Source: an uncultured Planctomyces sp. (lineage in GTDB: Bacteria > Planctomycetota > Planctomycetia > Planctomycetales > Planctomycetaceae). Taken from it: a stretch of DNA of 64,000 nucleotides. Location of the stretch: the NCBI GenBank assembly GCA_937904325.1, contig CALGTK010000268.1, positions 1 through 64,000 on the forward strand, read 5' to 3'. A model generated the notes under the pieces. The model made no database searches and had not been told where the DNA came from. It worked only from the letters and a program-made list of their open reading frames with translations. The translations under genes and the position numbers were made by a program. Of the stretch, positions 49,148-57,652 are shown piece by piece. Numbering within the stretch: the stretch's first letter is position 1; every line of letters starts with the position of its first letter.

Positions 49148-49903
49148 TTACATTCCGCTGCCGAGCGTCAGTCCGCCATCAACCGTCAAAACCTGGCCGG
49201 TGATGTATGACGCGTCGTCGCTTGCAAGAAACAACGTGGCGTTGGCAATATCTTCAGGCTCTCCGAGACGTCGGACAGCAATCTGTTTTTTGATTTCTTT
49301 TCCGGCCGCGTTTCGAATCGCTTCGGTCATGTCCGTAGCGATAAAGCCCGGAGCGATCGAGTTGACCGTGATCTTTCGCTTGCCCATTTCGTAGGCGAGA
49401 CAACGACTGAATCCGTCGATGCCACCCTTGGTCGCGGCGTAGTTTGTCTGTCCAGGATTTCCGTATCGACCGGCAACGCTGGAGATATTGACAATTCGAC
49501 CATACCGAGCTGACATCATGTGCTGCACTGCCGCTTTGCAGTAGTGGTACATGCTGTTGAGGTTTGTATTGATAACGTCCATCCACTCGTCTTCGCCCAT
49601 GCGGACAAGCAGGTTGTCGCGAATGATGCCAGCGTTGTTGACGAGAATGTCGATCTTTTCCCATTTCTCGACGACTTCGTTGACGACTTCGACAGCTCGT
49701 TCACCGTTGGCGGCGTCGGCCTGAAAAGCAAGCCCTTCGCGCTGGTCAAGTTCTAACTCTTTGGTCAGAGCATCGGCAGCTTCTTTGTTCGAATTATAAG
49801 TGAAGGCGACTTTCGCACCCTCTTTGGCCAGAGCGTGAACAACGGCTCGACCGATTCCGCGGCTACCACCCGTCACGAGCGCTGTCTTGCCTGCCAGTTT
49901 CAT
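49148..49903 (-). CDS. fabG: 3-oxoacyl-ACP reductase
   Basis: FabG reduces 3-oxoacyl-ACP with NADPH. The 251-residue short-chain dehydrogenase has the nucleotide-binding TGGSRGIGRA at 11-20 and NNAG at 89-92. The catalytic residues are Ser142, Tyr155 and Lys159 (NISSVAGRYGN and YAATKGG). C-terminal VDGGLTLGSGM closes the fold. It sits between the first dehydratase gene (162 bp upstream) and the ACP gene (208 bp downstream), all leftward. Length and motifs match housekeeping FabG. Confidence 0.93.
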   Translation of the reverse strand: MKLAGKTALVTGGSRGIGRAVVHALAKEGAKVAFTYNSNKEAADALTKELELDQREGLAFQADAANGERAVEVVNEVVEKWEKIDILVNNAGIIRDNLLVRMGEDEWMDVINTNLNSMYHYCKAAVQHMMSARYGRIVNISSVAGRYGNPGQTNYAATKGGIDGFSRCLAYEMGKRKITVNSIAPGFIATDMTEAIRNAAGKEIKKQIAVRRLGEPEDIANATLFLASDDASYITGQVLTVDGGLTLGSGM

Positions 49904-50065
49904 AGTTGTCTCCTCAAGGCCGCCGCTTCGCGATCAGCGGAGCGTATCCGTTTTCCTGAAAGCTCGATATGTGATACCGAACTGCGAAGTCTCTTTATTA
50001 AACTGCGAAGTGGTTTTTCAATTCAACTCGGACGATTTCGCCAGTGTACTTCTTCGTGTTTGTAA

Positions 50066-50545
50066 TTACTCAGCTGGCGGTTGCCAGACCTGAGCGTACA
50101 GCTCTTTCATCTTGCCGATGAGGTATTCGTCGATATTCGCCTGCGACTCGTTCCGGTCCCGCAGGTTGAGCTGCGACAGGGTGATCCGAGCGGAAACTGC
50201 CGACTCACCATCGACCGTGCTCGAAGCCTTGAAAGTACACTCTTCATCGCCCCACTTGTGAGTCTTGATTTTGACCACAAGTTGCTTACCAGGTGTCACG
50301 AAACTATTGAATTTGATCGCTTTCGCCTGTTTGAGCAACACAGTCGAATACTTGAAGTCTTCGGTCGCCCGCATCAGCCAGGCACCCGACTGAACGCAGG
50401 CCTCGACCATCAGTACCCCTGGCATCACGGCGAAGCCCGGAAAGTGATCCTGCAAATACTCTTCAGCGAGTGAAAGATTCTTTACCGTCGTGATCGACTG
50501 ACCTTTGTCAAGCTCATCGATTCTGTCAACAAGTGAAAAACGCAT
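50066..50545 (-). CDS. fabZ: 3-hydroxyacyl-ACP dehydratase (FabZ-like), first gene of the cluster
   Basis: The 159-residue hotdog-fold protein starts at the ATG at 50545 (MRFSLVDRIDEL), which aligns with FabZ N-termini; an upstream ATG adds 12 unrelated basic residues. Catalytic motif DHFPGFAVMPGVLMVEACVQSG places His34 and Glu48 as in its paralogue. It dehydrates 3-hydroxyacyl-ACP. Being first in the leftward cluster it probably follows the promoter in the gap at 50546-51161. Confidence 0.88.
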   Translation of the reverse strand: MRFSLVDRIDELDKGQSITTVKNLSLAEEYLQDHFPGFAVMPGVLMVEACVQSGAWLMRATEDFKYSTVLLKQAKAIKFNSFVTPGKQLVVKIKTHKWGDEECTFKASSTVDGESAVSARITLSQLNLRDRNESQANIDEYLIGKMKELYAQVWQPPAE

Positions 50546-51161
50546 CCGGAACGCCCTGAAAACGAAACGGTTTCTTCGCAAAACCGCCTGTCAGACATCG
50601 ACAAAGACAACCTGAAGATTCTGGAGGCTCCGCTGAAACATCGACCAGGCTGGCGATGAGAAAACAGACTCTCCGGCGTCTTCGTTTGTCGGGAAAAGTT
50701 CACACTCGAGTATTTACTGCGAGGATCTCGATCAACTTGCGTACCCAGCGTGTCCGATCGAAAATTGCAGAAAACAATGGCGAAAGTGACTCGCATTGTC
50801 TGAAAGGAGCACGAAAAGGCATGACCCAGCTATGCCTCGCCGCGCAGCGACTCCGCGGTAGGATGGAAAGGACACCACTTTACCCACGGCAGAATGCCGT
50901 TTCAAGGCCACGGAATGCCTGAAACTGCTGCCCATTCCTTGCGACCTGACATCCTGCCACGCCTGCCGGTTGTGCCGTTTATGAAACGATCGAAACCGTC
51001 ACGCTCTCCGTGATTGGAACCACGAATGGACACCAATAAACACAAATTCCTTAAACGTCGCCCCAGAAATCATTCGTGTCCATTCGTGGTTCGTTTAAAG
51101 TCTGCAAAACTCGGAAACATAAGCCAGATTCTGTAATCGCGAGTTTGCACCGGAGACCTCG
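50546..51161. other. Intergenic region holding a dispersed-type repeat
   Basis: About 616 bp separate the fatty-acid cluster from the DUF6817 gene. Apart from the inverted repeat at 51017-51092 and a GGAG ribosome-binding site before 51162 I see no gene or RNA. The cluster promoter should lie near 50550-50700. Confidence 0.45.
51017..51092. repeat. Inverted repeat of the GAACCACGAATGGACAC type
   Basis: Arms GAACCACGAATGGACACCAAT (51017-51037) and ATTCGTGTCCATTCGTGGTTC (51072-51092) pair at 20 of 21 positions around a 34-base loop. Within each arm the CGAATGGACAC unit is partly repeated. The element lies at the left boundary of the accessory region. Confidence 0.85.
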
Positions 51162-51698
51162 ATGGCCACCTTCAAAGAACTAACCGACTTCTTCCAACAG
51201 GTCGGAGCGGCCGACGTCAGACACACGACGAAGTCGTACCTCGCTCACGCAATCGCCGTTCACGGTGACCTGAAACAATGGGGCTGCAACGAGGAGTTGC
51301 AGAGCGTCGGCCTGTTCCACTCAATCTACGGAACCGAACGTTTCCAACGATTTACACTCCCACTGGAACGGCGCGACGAGGTCAAGACTCTGATCGGCAA
51401 GCGGGCCGAATGGCTCTCCTACTTGAACTGCGCGATGGACCGGAAGCACTTTGACAACGAAGCCTTAAAAGACAGAGGCCCGGAAGGATTCCTTGACCGC
51501 TACACCGGCGAAGTCATCCAGCTTTCGCCACGGGACGAGACCGATCTGAACACAATTCATTTGTGCGACTGGCTGGAACAAGTCGGCCGCTCGAAAGACT
51601 GGAACTACCGCCGCCCGGTCTATCGCAAACTCGCCGAACAGCTCGGCGGCATCGCCCTGGATTCCTACAACGCCGCGTACGCCGACGAGTCCGCCTGA
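51162..51698 (+). CDS. DUF6817 (HD-like) protein
   Basis: The 178-residue protein has YLAHAIAVHGDLKQWGCNEELQSVGLFHSIYGTERFQ (about 27-62), the core of DUF6817, whose spaced histidines recall HD-type hydrolases. The function is unknown. GGAG lies seven bases before the ATG. The last 24 codons (LAEQLGGIALDSYNAAYADESA) recur in diverged form at 59221-59292, indicating a second, ruined copy on the other side of the adjacent operon. A truncated phosphoesterase remnant follows directly. Confidence 0.8.
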   Translation: MATFKELTDFFQQVGAADVRHTTKSYLAHAIAVHGDLKQWGCNEELQSVGLFHSIYGTERFQRFTLPLERRDEVKTLIGKRAEWLSYLNCAMDRKHFDNEALKDRGPEGFLDRYTGEVIQLSPRDETDLNTIHLCDWLEQVGRSKDWNYRRPVYRKLAEQLGGIALDSYNAAYADESA

Positions 51699-51712
51699 TC
51701 GATCTCAACATT

Positions 51713-52132
51713 CAATGTGATAAGACGGTCCACAGCTTTTCAGGTGTAGCGGAAGTCGTGAGGCTTCCGGATCAACGTGCCTGCATTCTCACGAATCCAG
51801 CTACTAATGAAAGATTCGAAAGTCGCCCGATCCATCTCGTTGCTCAGCAGAAGTGGCTTAAGCAGCAACTCCGCGATGCGAAAGCTGCAAAGGCCAGGCA
51901 TATCCTGCTGTTTCAGCATCACCCATTGTTTCTGACAAAAGAGAATGAGCCAGATCAATACTTCAACATCCCACTTGTGCGAAGAACACCTTTGCCTGAA
52001 CAATTGAAACAGGCGGACGTCCGAACCGTCTTCGCAGGCCACTATCATCGCAATGCCTGCGGTCGAGCAGGAGCCATGGAAATGATCACCGCCGGACCGG
52101 TGGGCAGGCATCCCGCCGCGGAAGCTGGTTGA
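51713..52132 (+). pseudogene. Truncated metallophosphoesterase (CPPED1-like) remnant
   Basis: The frame encodes AQQKWLKQQLRDAKAAKARHILLFQHHPLF, EPDQYFNIPLVRR and VRTVFAGHYHRNACGRAGAMEMITAGPVG. These match the C-terminal half of calcineurin-like phosphoesterases of the CPPED1 group, including the GHYHRN metal-binding histidines. The N-terminal half with the D-x-H and GD/GNH metal sites is missing, no start codon fits, and the C-terminus is cut at HPAAEAG. It is therefore a fragment, not an active enzyme. It lies between the DUF6817 gene and a transposase-like remnant. Confidence 0.75.
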
Positions 52133-52158
52133 GTTTCTCGTGAACGATCGAGTTGCCA

Positions 52159-52314
52159 ATGCTGTTAATGCTCCAGCCCTGCCACATTCTGCTTGCCGCC
52201 CTCATTGGCCAGACCAACGAACGCCAGCGGCGGATCATCAAGTTCCAGAATGACCAGATCGAAGCGTTGCTGAAAGCTCACGGCATCGAACCGGCAGCGG
52301 TCACAGTCATATGA
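52159..52314 (+). pseudogene. Probable transposase/integrase-core N-terminal remnant
   Basis: A 51-codon frame contains GQTNERQRRIIKFQNDQIEALLKAHG. This resembles the N-terminal helix (IxxQxxxIExLxxxLG) of integrase-core transposases frequent in planctomycetes. The expected continuation into the helix-turn-helix and DDE domains is absent: the frame ends after EPAAVTVI. It marks decayed mobile DNA immediately before the GntR promoter. The identification rests on a short match and should be treated with caution. Confidence 0.5.
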
Positions 52315-52337
52315 GCACATTTCTCAAAGCTCACTAA

Positions 52338-52365
52338 TTGACAAGTAATCCCGGTATTGGATAAC
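52338..52365 (+). promoter_or_regulatory. Promoter of the GntR-PSD1-DUF1501-enolase operon
   Basis: A perfect TTGACA -35 box (52338-52343), a 16-bp spacer and GATAAC (-10, four of six matches to TATAAT, 52360-52365) precede the regulator ATG at 52419. Transcription would start near 52372, inside the palindrome described next. Confidence 0.55.
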
Positions 52366-52381
52366 TTTCACCTATCCAATA
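52355..52381. promoter_or_regulatory. Operator palindrome for the GntR-family regulator
   Basis: TATTGGATA and TATCCAATA are perfect 9-bp inverted arms separated by nine bases (ACTTTCACC). The element overlaps the -10 box and the predicted transcription start of the regulator's own operon, a classic place for a repressor. Dimeric GntR/FCD regulators bind such dyads. Binding by this protein is inference. Confidence 0.65.
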
Positions 52382-52418
52382 CATATCCACAACTTGTTTC
52401 CGGCAGTGAAGTTTCATC

Positions 52419-53045
52419 ATGTCCCAACCAGTCATGCTGTTTGAGAAGCTTCGTGATGACATTGTCGCGGGCAACCTCTCACCCGGTACGCGGCTACCTC
52501 AGCAACGAATTGCGAAGAAGTATGAGGTTAGCAAGGTACTCACGGTTGCTGCCTTTGCCAGACTGGAGGCTGCCGGACTTGTGGAAAGCGCGCTTGGTGA
52601 GGGTGTTCGGGTCCGCACGATCGATCGCGAGATGCTTGAGGAATCATACATCTTTCGTGAGGCGATCGAGGCACAGGCCATTCGAGAGGCGTGCGATCAC
52701 GCCAGCGATCGAGAGGTCGCGGAACTGAGGGGCCTGTCGGCACTGATGGAAGCGGCTGAGGAGCAGAAAGCGATCCGCATGGATCAGGAATTTCATCTGA
52801 AGATCGCGAAGATGAGCCGTTGCCAGCGACTTGTGAAAGAACTCAAACAACTCCATCTGCTGCAGATGTTCGTCAGCCAGGTGACGGTCGGTGCTCGTGT
52901 TGGAGTTTGGCCTTTCTCACACATGCATCTTGTCGAGCCGATCGAAAAGCGAGATCCGCTCGCAGCCGAAGAGCAAATGCGTTCTCACATACAGACGGCC
53001 CGCAAGAATGGCATTCAGGCTTTTCTGGAGAGTCGGTCAGCATGA
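52419..53045 (+). CDS. GntR-family regulator with FCD ligand-binding domain
   Basis: The 208-residue protein has an N-terminal winged helix (about 8-70: LFEKLRDDIVAGNLSPGTRLPQQRIAKKYEVSK... ARLEAAGLVES) and a C-terminal all-helical FCD domain (about 75-200). The FCD metal/effector residues are suggested by DQEFHLKIA and HMHLVEPIEKRDPLAAEEQMRSHI. FCD regulators usually sense small organic acids or sugar acids. It is the first gene of the operon, sharing four bases (ATGA) with the PSD1 gene. It probably represses its own operon through the palindrome at 52355-52381, releasing on binding a substrate or product of the downstream enolase-superfamily enzyme. Confidence 0.9.
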   Translation: MSQPVMLFEKLRDDIVAGNLSPGTRLPQQRIAKKYEVSKVLTVAAFARLEAAGLVESALGEGVRVRTIDREMLEESYIFREAIEAQAIREACDHASDREVAELRGLSALMEAAEEQKAIRMDQEFHLKIAKMSRCQRLVKELKQLHLLQMFVSQVTVGARVGVWPFSHMHLVEPIEKRDPLAAEEQMRSHIQTARKNGIQAFLESRSA

Positions 53046-56000
53046 AAAATGTGATTGGTGCCTTTGTAAGCCCAATGAGACATGCTCAGCAGCGTGTTTC
53101 AATGTGGCGCTGCGTTTTGGCAGGTGCAACGACATGGTTTCTGTTAATCGCGCCCATTTGTCGCGCGGAAAGCAACGAAGACTTCTTCGAAGCCCGCGTG
53201 CGGCCGCTGCTGGTCAAGCATTGTCTGGAGTGTCATGGAGCGAAGAAGCAGGAGGGTGGGTTGCGGCTCGATTCGCGCGACGCCTGGATACGGGGTGGAG
53301 ATCGCGGGGCAGCCATCAATGCGGGCCAGCCTGATCAGAGCTTGCTGATTGAAGCTGTGCGATATGACAATCCCGAATTAAAAATGCCGCCCGCAAAAAA
53401 GCTGACAGCAAAGGAGATCGCGGATCTCGAAGCCTGGATAAAACGCGGTGCGTTTGATCCCCGACGTGAATCAGCAGCACAGACCACGGCAAGAATGAGC
53501 CTGGAACAGGCACGCTCGTTTTGGTCGTTTCAACCTTTGAAAGCTCACGTTGTACCGCAAGACACCGGGGATCGCTGGTCGCGGGGTCCCATCGATGCCT
53601 TCGTTATTACTCAGTTGAAAAAACGCGGGTTGTCGCCCGTGGCCGATGCAGACCGCCGCACGTTGATCCGTCGAGCGACGTTTGATCTTACCGGACTTCC
53701 GCCCACACCGAGCGAGATTGACACGTTTCTGCGCGATGAATCTGCGAACGCATTCGAGTCATTGGTAGATCGCCTGCTTGAGTCAAAAGCCTATGGAGAA
53801 CGCTGGGGACGGCACTGGCTCGACGTGGCCCGGTATTCAGATACGGCGGGCGATGGAGCCGACTATCCAGTGCGTGAGGCTTGGAAGTATCGCGATTGGG
53901 TGATCGACGCCTTCAACAAGGACAAACCGTTTGACGAATTCGTCCGCGAGCAGATAGCCGGAGACATTCTCGCCCGTAATGGCTCGGCGGAGGAGTATGC
54001 CAGTCGTGTGACCGCAACAGGGTTTCTGGCGATCGGCAAACGCTACGGATACAAGGCGTCACCCGACTATCAGCATCTGGACTTCGCGGATGTGATCGAC
54101 ACGCTCGGTCGTTCGCTGCTGGGACTCTCGGTGGGTTGTGCTCGATGTCATGATCACAAGTACGACCCGGTATCGGCCGCTGACTACTATGCGCTGTACG
54201 GGATTATGGAAAGCACACAGTGGGCGTTTCCCGGTGGCGAAGAGCAAAAACGGCCGGCACACTTTCCGCCTCTCCTGCCGCCGAATGAGGTCGCGCGACT
54301 GGATAAGGAGAAAAGTGAAAACCTCGCCCGCATGGCCGCCGAAATCGCCGAACTGAAACGCGAGCGAGCACAATTCAGCCCGAACTTGCTGGCCGGTGGA
54401 GTAGACCTGGGATTCGAGGCTCAAGACGCCGGCAAACCACCCGGCAAACCCTGGTTCAGCGCCGGACCAATCGAAGTCACTGCCGATGCGCAAAGTCCCT
54501 TCGATCATGTCCATCCGAAAGGGAAACTGGGAGTGCGAATCGGCAGCGGCCAACCAACCGATGGGCTGCGATACGTTTTCGAAAACGGCTTGCGGGCCAC
54601 GCCTGAGAAGCAAATGCACTTCACGGTCGATTTCCGACCAGTCGCGACGTCCAGGGACCAAGGTGCATTTCGATTACTTCTAGGCCGAGGTGTCGCGCAG
54701 TCGCTGGCGGTTGAATGCAGCGCGACAGCTACGGAGTTTGCGATCCGCAACGGCGCGAAGTGGGAGACCATTCGAAAGATCACACCCGGTACGTGGTACA
54801 CGCTACAGCTGACGATTGACCCGGCCACGAAGACGTACTCCGGCATCGTTGGCACGCTCGATGACCTGACCGTCTTTCAAGATAAACAGACGAGTCCGAA
54901 CTGGGACGGCGTTGCCGACTGCTTCATCTGTGACGCGTTTGGGCATGTCGCTGGAGCGGCGTGTGCCCGAGATCTCGACAACGTCGGACTTCAGGAGACA
55001 GCTTTCGGCGCACCTGGCACTGGGCCAGTCACACCTCGAACCGTGAACCCGGCCGCGAAACAGCAGTTTGCAAAACTCGATGCCAAGATCAAGATCCTGA
55101 CTGCACGCCGTCAATCAGTTTCAACCCAGGCTGCTTACCCGGTCGCATACGGAGTTGCCGAAGGTTCGGCCATCAATGCGCGTCTGCAACAGCGTGGGGA
55201 GCCACACCGCCTCGGCGACGAAGTCCCGCGTCGGAATCTGGAAATACTCGGCGGCGATGTCGTTCCTGATGGCTCTGGCAGTGGTCGACTTGAACTGGCA
55301 AACTGGATCACTCGGTCCACGAATCCACTGACCGCTCGCGTTTTCGTGAATCGCGTCTGGCAATGGCATTTCGGCCAGGGGCTCGTCGCAACACCCAGCG
55401 ACTTTGGCTCGCGCGGCGAGCGACCGACACATCCGGAATTGCTCGACTGGCTGGCCGCTGAGTTCATCGCTTCGGAGTGGTCTGTAAAATTTATGCATCG
55501 TCTGATCATGAATTCGCGAACGTATCAACTGGCCAGCGTCGACAACGAAGCGAACCTCGCGGCTGACCCTGGCAATCGATGGCACTGGCGGTACTCACGA
55601 CGGTCGCTGAATGCCGAGTCAATCCGTGACGCAATGCTCGCAGTCAGTGGTCGACTTGATCGGAACGTTCCGCAATCGCACCCGTTTCCAGATGTGAATA
55701 CCTGGGGGTTCACCATCCATAAGCCGTTTCATGCGGTCTACGAATCGAATCATCGCAGTGTCTATTTGATGGTGCAGCGGAATCGACGGCATCCGTACAT
55801 GGCTTTGTTCGATGCCGCCGATCCCAATCAGAGCGTCGCAGCACGTCAGCCGACGACGACTCCCACACAAACTCTGTTTCTTATGAATTCGCCCTTTGTC
55901 CACGCACAGGCGGAGGGCTTCGCGCGGCGAATCGCTGCCGTATCGGGAGACGATCTCGCCAAAACATTGTGGGCATTTGAAACTGCGCACGGTCGAGTTC

Positions 56001-56152
56001 CAGCGGATGCCGTCGTCCAGGATGCCGTCGCGTTCGTGGCCGCGTATCGAGAGAAACTCGCGGATAAAGACAACAAGGAGCAGGACATCGCGCCGTGGTC
56101 AGCGCTCGCGCGAGTCTTGTTGACGAGTAATGCGTTTCTCTATGTCGACTAA
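53042..56152 (+). CDS. PSD1/DUF1549/DUF1553 protein with c-type haem motifs
   Basis: The 1036-residue exported protein starts at the ATG at 53042, overlapping the regulator's stop (ATGA). Its signal segment ends near LLIAPICRAES. The PSD1 domain has CLECH at 61-65. DUF1549 contains FDLTGLPPT and [11 protein letters not shown] with the second CxxCH at 366-370. The middle insert (about 440-640, VDLGFEAQDAG... LRYVFENGL... WYTLQLTID) is concanavalin-like but distinct from the LamG insert of the protein at 5042. DUF1553 at the C-terminus has [36 protein letters not shown]. It pairs with the DUF1501 gene that follows. Confidence 0.92.
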   Translation: MKNVIGAFVSPMRHAQQRVSMWRCVLAGATTWFLLIAPICRAESNEDFFEARVRPLLVKHCLECHGAKKQEGGLRLDSRDAWIRGGDRGAAINAGQPDQSLLIEAVRYDNPELKMPPAKKLTAKEIADLEAWIKRGAFDPRRESAAQTTARMSLEQARSFWSFQPLKAHVVPQDTGDRWSRGPIDAFVITQLKKRGLSPVADADRRTLIRRATFDLTGLPPTPSEIDTFLRDESANAFESLVDRLLESKAYGERWGRHWLDVARYSDTAGDGADYPVREAWKYRDWVIDAFNKDKPFDEFVREQIAGDILARNGSAEEYASRVTATGFLAIGKRYGYKASPDYQHLDFADVIDTLGRSLLGLSVGCARCHDHKYDPVSAADYYALYGIMESTQWAFPGGEEQKRPAHFPPLLPPNEVARLDKEKSENLARMAAEIAELKRERAQFSPNLLAGGVDLGFEAQDAGKPPGKPWFSAGPIEVTADAQSPFDHVHPKGKLGVRIGSGQPTDGLRYVFENGLRATPEKQMHFTVDFRPVATSRDQGAFRLLLGRGVAQSLAVECSATATEFAIRNGAKWETIRKITPGTWYTLQLTIDPATKTYSGIVGTLDDLTVFQDKQTSPNWDGVADCFICDAFGHVAGAACARDLDNVGLQETAFGAPGTGPVTPRTVNPAAKQQFAKLDAKIKILTARRQSVSTQAAYPVAYGVAEGSAINARLQQRGEPHRLGDEVPRRNLEILGGDVVPDGSGSGRLELANWITRSTNPLTARVFVNRVWQWHFGQGLVATPSDFGSRGERPTHPELLDWLAAEFIASEWSVKFMHRLIMNSRTYQLASVDNEANLAADPGNRWHWRYSRRSLNAESIRDAMLAVSGRLDRNVPQSHPFPDVNTWGFTIHKPFHAVYESNHRSVYLMVQRNRRHPYMALFDAADPNQSVAARQPTTTPTQTLFLMNSPFVHAQAEGFARRIAAVSGDDLAKTLWAFETAHGRVPADAVVQDAVAFVAAYREKLADKDNKEQDIAPWSALARVLLTSNAFLYVD

Positions 56153-56168
56153 GAATGAGCTGGAATTA

Positions 56169-57563
56169 ATGAATACATTTCCGACAACTCGCCGTGAGTT
56201 TCTGAGTCGCGCTTCGGGGGGCTTTGGCACACTCGCGTTGGCCGGCCTGTGCAGCGACCTGGAAGCGACTCCTGACAATCCACTGTCGCCGCGAATCGGT
56301 CACCACGAGGCGAAAGCCGACCGCGTGATCTTCCTCTATTCGACCGGAGGCACTTCGCACGTTGACACCTTCAATCATCGGCCGCAGTTAACGGCGGATC
56401 ACGGCAAATCCATTACGGCCTCGCGGTGGCTCAACAAATCCGGCGATTTCAAGCGGTTCCTGATCAAGCCGCGGTGGGCGTTCAAGCAGTACGGTCAAAG
56501 CGGTACGTGGGTGAGCGACCTGTTCCCGCATCTTGGTTCGGTCATCGACGACGTCTGTGTGCTCAATGCCATGCACTGTGAGAGTGATGGGCACGATAAA
56601 GCGACGCTTGCAGCCCATACGGGGTCGGCGCAGTTCGCACGCCCGAGCGCCGGTTCCTGGGTGAGCTACGGACTGGGAACCGTCAATCAGAACCTCCCCT
56701 CGTTCATGGTGCTGGCCCCCGCCGCACCGTACGCTGGAGCACAGACATGGGGCAGCGATTTTCTACCTGGGTGTCATCAGGGAACTCACGTAATCCCCAG
56801 CAAAGAACCGTTGCCGAATATTCGCCCACGCGTTCCAAACCCCGAACTGCAGCAGATGGAACTCACGCTGCTCGGTCGAATGAACAAGGCACATCTCAAA
56901 CGCCGTGCCGCAGATCAATCGCTCGAAGCCCGAATTCGATCATTCGAAACCGCATTCGGAATGCAGCGTGAAGCGCCCGAGGCTTTCGATCTCTCCGAAG
57001 AAACAGAAGACACCCTGCGTCTATACGGACTGCCGCGCGGCGCGACAAGCGGCTTCGGCTGGCAATGTCTCGTCGCCCGAAGACTGGCCGAGCGTGGCGT
57101 ACGGTTTCTTGAGCTGATTGATGTCGGCTCCAGCGGGAACTGGGATTCGCACGGAAACATGGGTGATCACGAGCGGCTTGCCAAAGCAATCGACAAGCCG
57201 ATTGCCGGCCTGCTCACCGATCTCAAGCAACGAGGCATGCTCGACAGGACGCTCGTCGTCTGGACGACCGAATTTGGTCGCACTCCATTCAACGCGAAGG
57301 CGAATCACGCAGGGCGCGAACACCACAACCTCTGCTTCTCGTCATGGATGGCCGGAGGTGGTGTGGAAGGCGGCATCGTCCACGGCCAATCTGATGAATA
57401 CGGCATTCTGACAGCCGAAGACGCCGTTCATACTCATGATCTGCACGCCACAATGCTGCATCTCATGGGACTCGATCATGAGAGGTTAACCTACCGCTAT
57501 GCGGGGCGCGATTTCCGTTTGACGGACGTGCATGGACGCGTCGTGCAGGAGCTTCTGAACTAA
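56169..57563 (+). CDS. DUF1501 protein with Tat leader
   Basis: The 464-residue protein begins MNTFPTTRREFLSRASGGFGTLALAG, a clear twin-arginine leader. I chose the ATG at 56169 because it puts RR eight residues from the start; ATGs at 56142 and 56130 would overlap the upstream gene's end. Conserved DUF1501 segments include FLYSTGGTSHVDTFNH, AMHCESDGHDKATLAAHTGSAQF, VVWTTEFGRTPF, GREHHNLCFSSWMAGGGVEGG and LHATMLHLMGLDHERLTYRY. It is 16 bp downstream of its PSD1 partner and 89 bp before the enolase-family gene. As in the first pair, the reaction is unknown. Confidence 0.92.
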   Translation: MNTFPTTRREFLSRASGGFGTLALAGLCSDLEATPDNPLSPRIGHHEAKADRVIFLYSTGGTSHVDTFNHRPQLTADHGKSITASRWLNKSGDFKRFLIKPRWAFKQYGQSGTWVSDLFPHLGSVIDDVCVLNAMHCESDGHDKATLAAHTGSAQFARPSAGSWVSYGLGTVNQNLPSFMVLAPAAPYAGAQTWGSDFLPGCHQGTHVIPSKEPLPNIRPRVPNPELQQMELTLLGRMNKAHLKRRAADQSLEARIRSFETAFGMQREAPEAFDLSEETEDTLRLYGLPRGATSGFGWQCLVARRLAERGVRFLELIDVGSSGNWDSHGNMGDHERLAKAIDKPIAGLLTDLKQRGMLDRTLVVWTTEFGRTPFNAKANHAGREHHNLCFSSWMAGGGVEGGIVHGQSDEYGILTAEDAVHTHDLHATMLHLMGLDHERLTYRYAGRDFRLTDVHGRVVQELLN

Positions 57564-57652
57564 CGCAGCTTTGTTCGATGCCGTGCAGCTTTTCAGCCTC
57601 GGCGAAGATTTTTCTCTTCAAAAAAACAATGAACTCAAAGAACTGAAGCCGT

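Noticed and set aside
51563-51712. Upstream extension of the phosphoesterase remnant frame to an ATG at 51563
   Set aside because: That part is out-of-frame DUF6817 coding sequence with arginine-rich nonsense; the homology begins only after about 51713.
54059-54661. 200-codon minus-strand frame
   Set aside because: Antisense to the second PSD1 gene; no domain.
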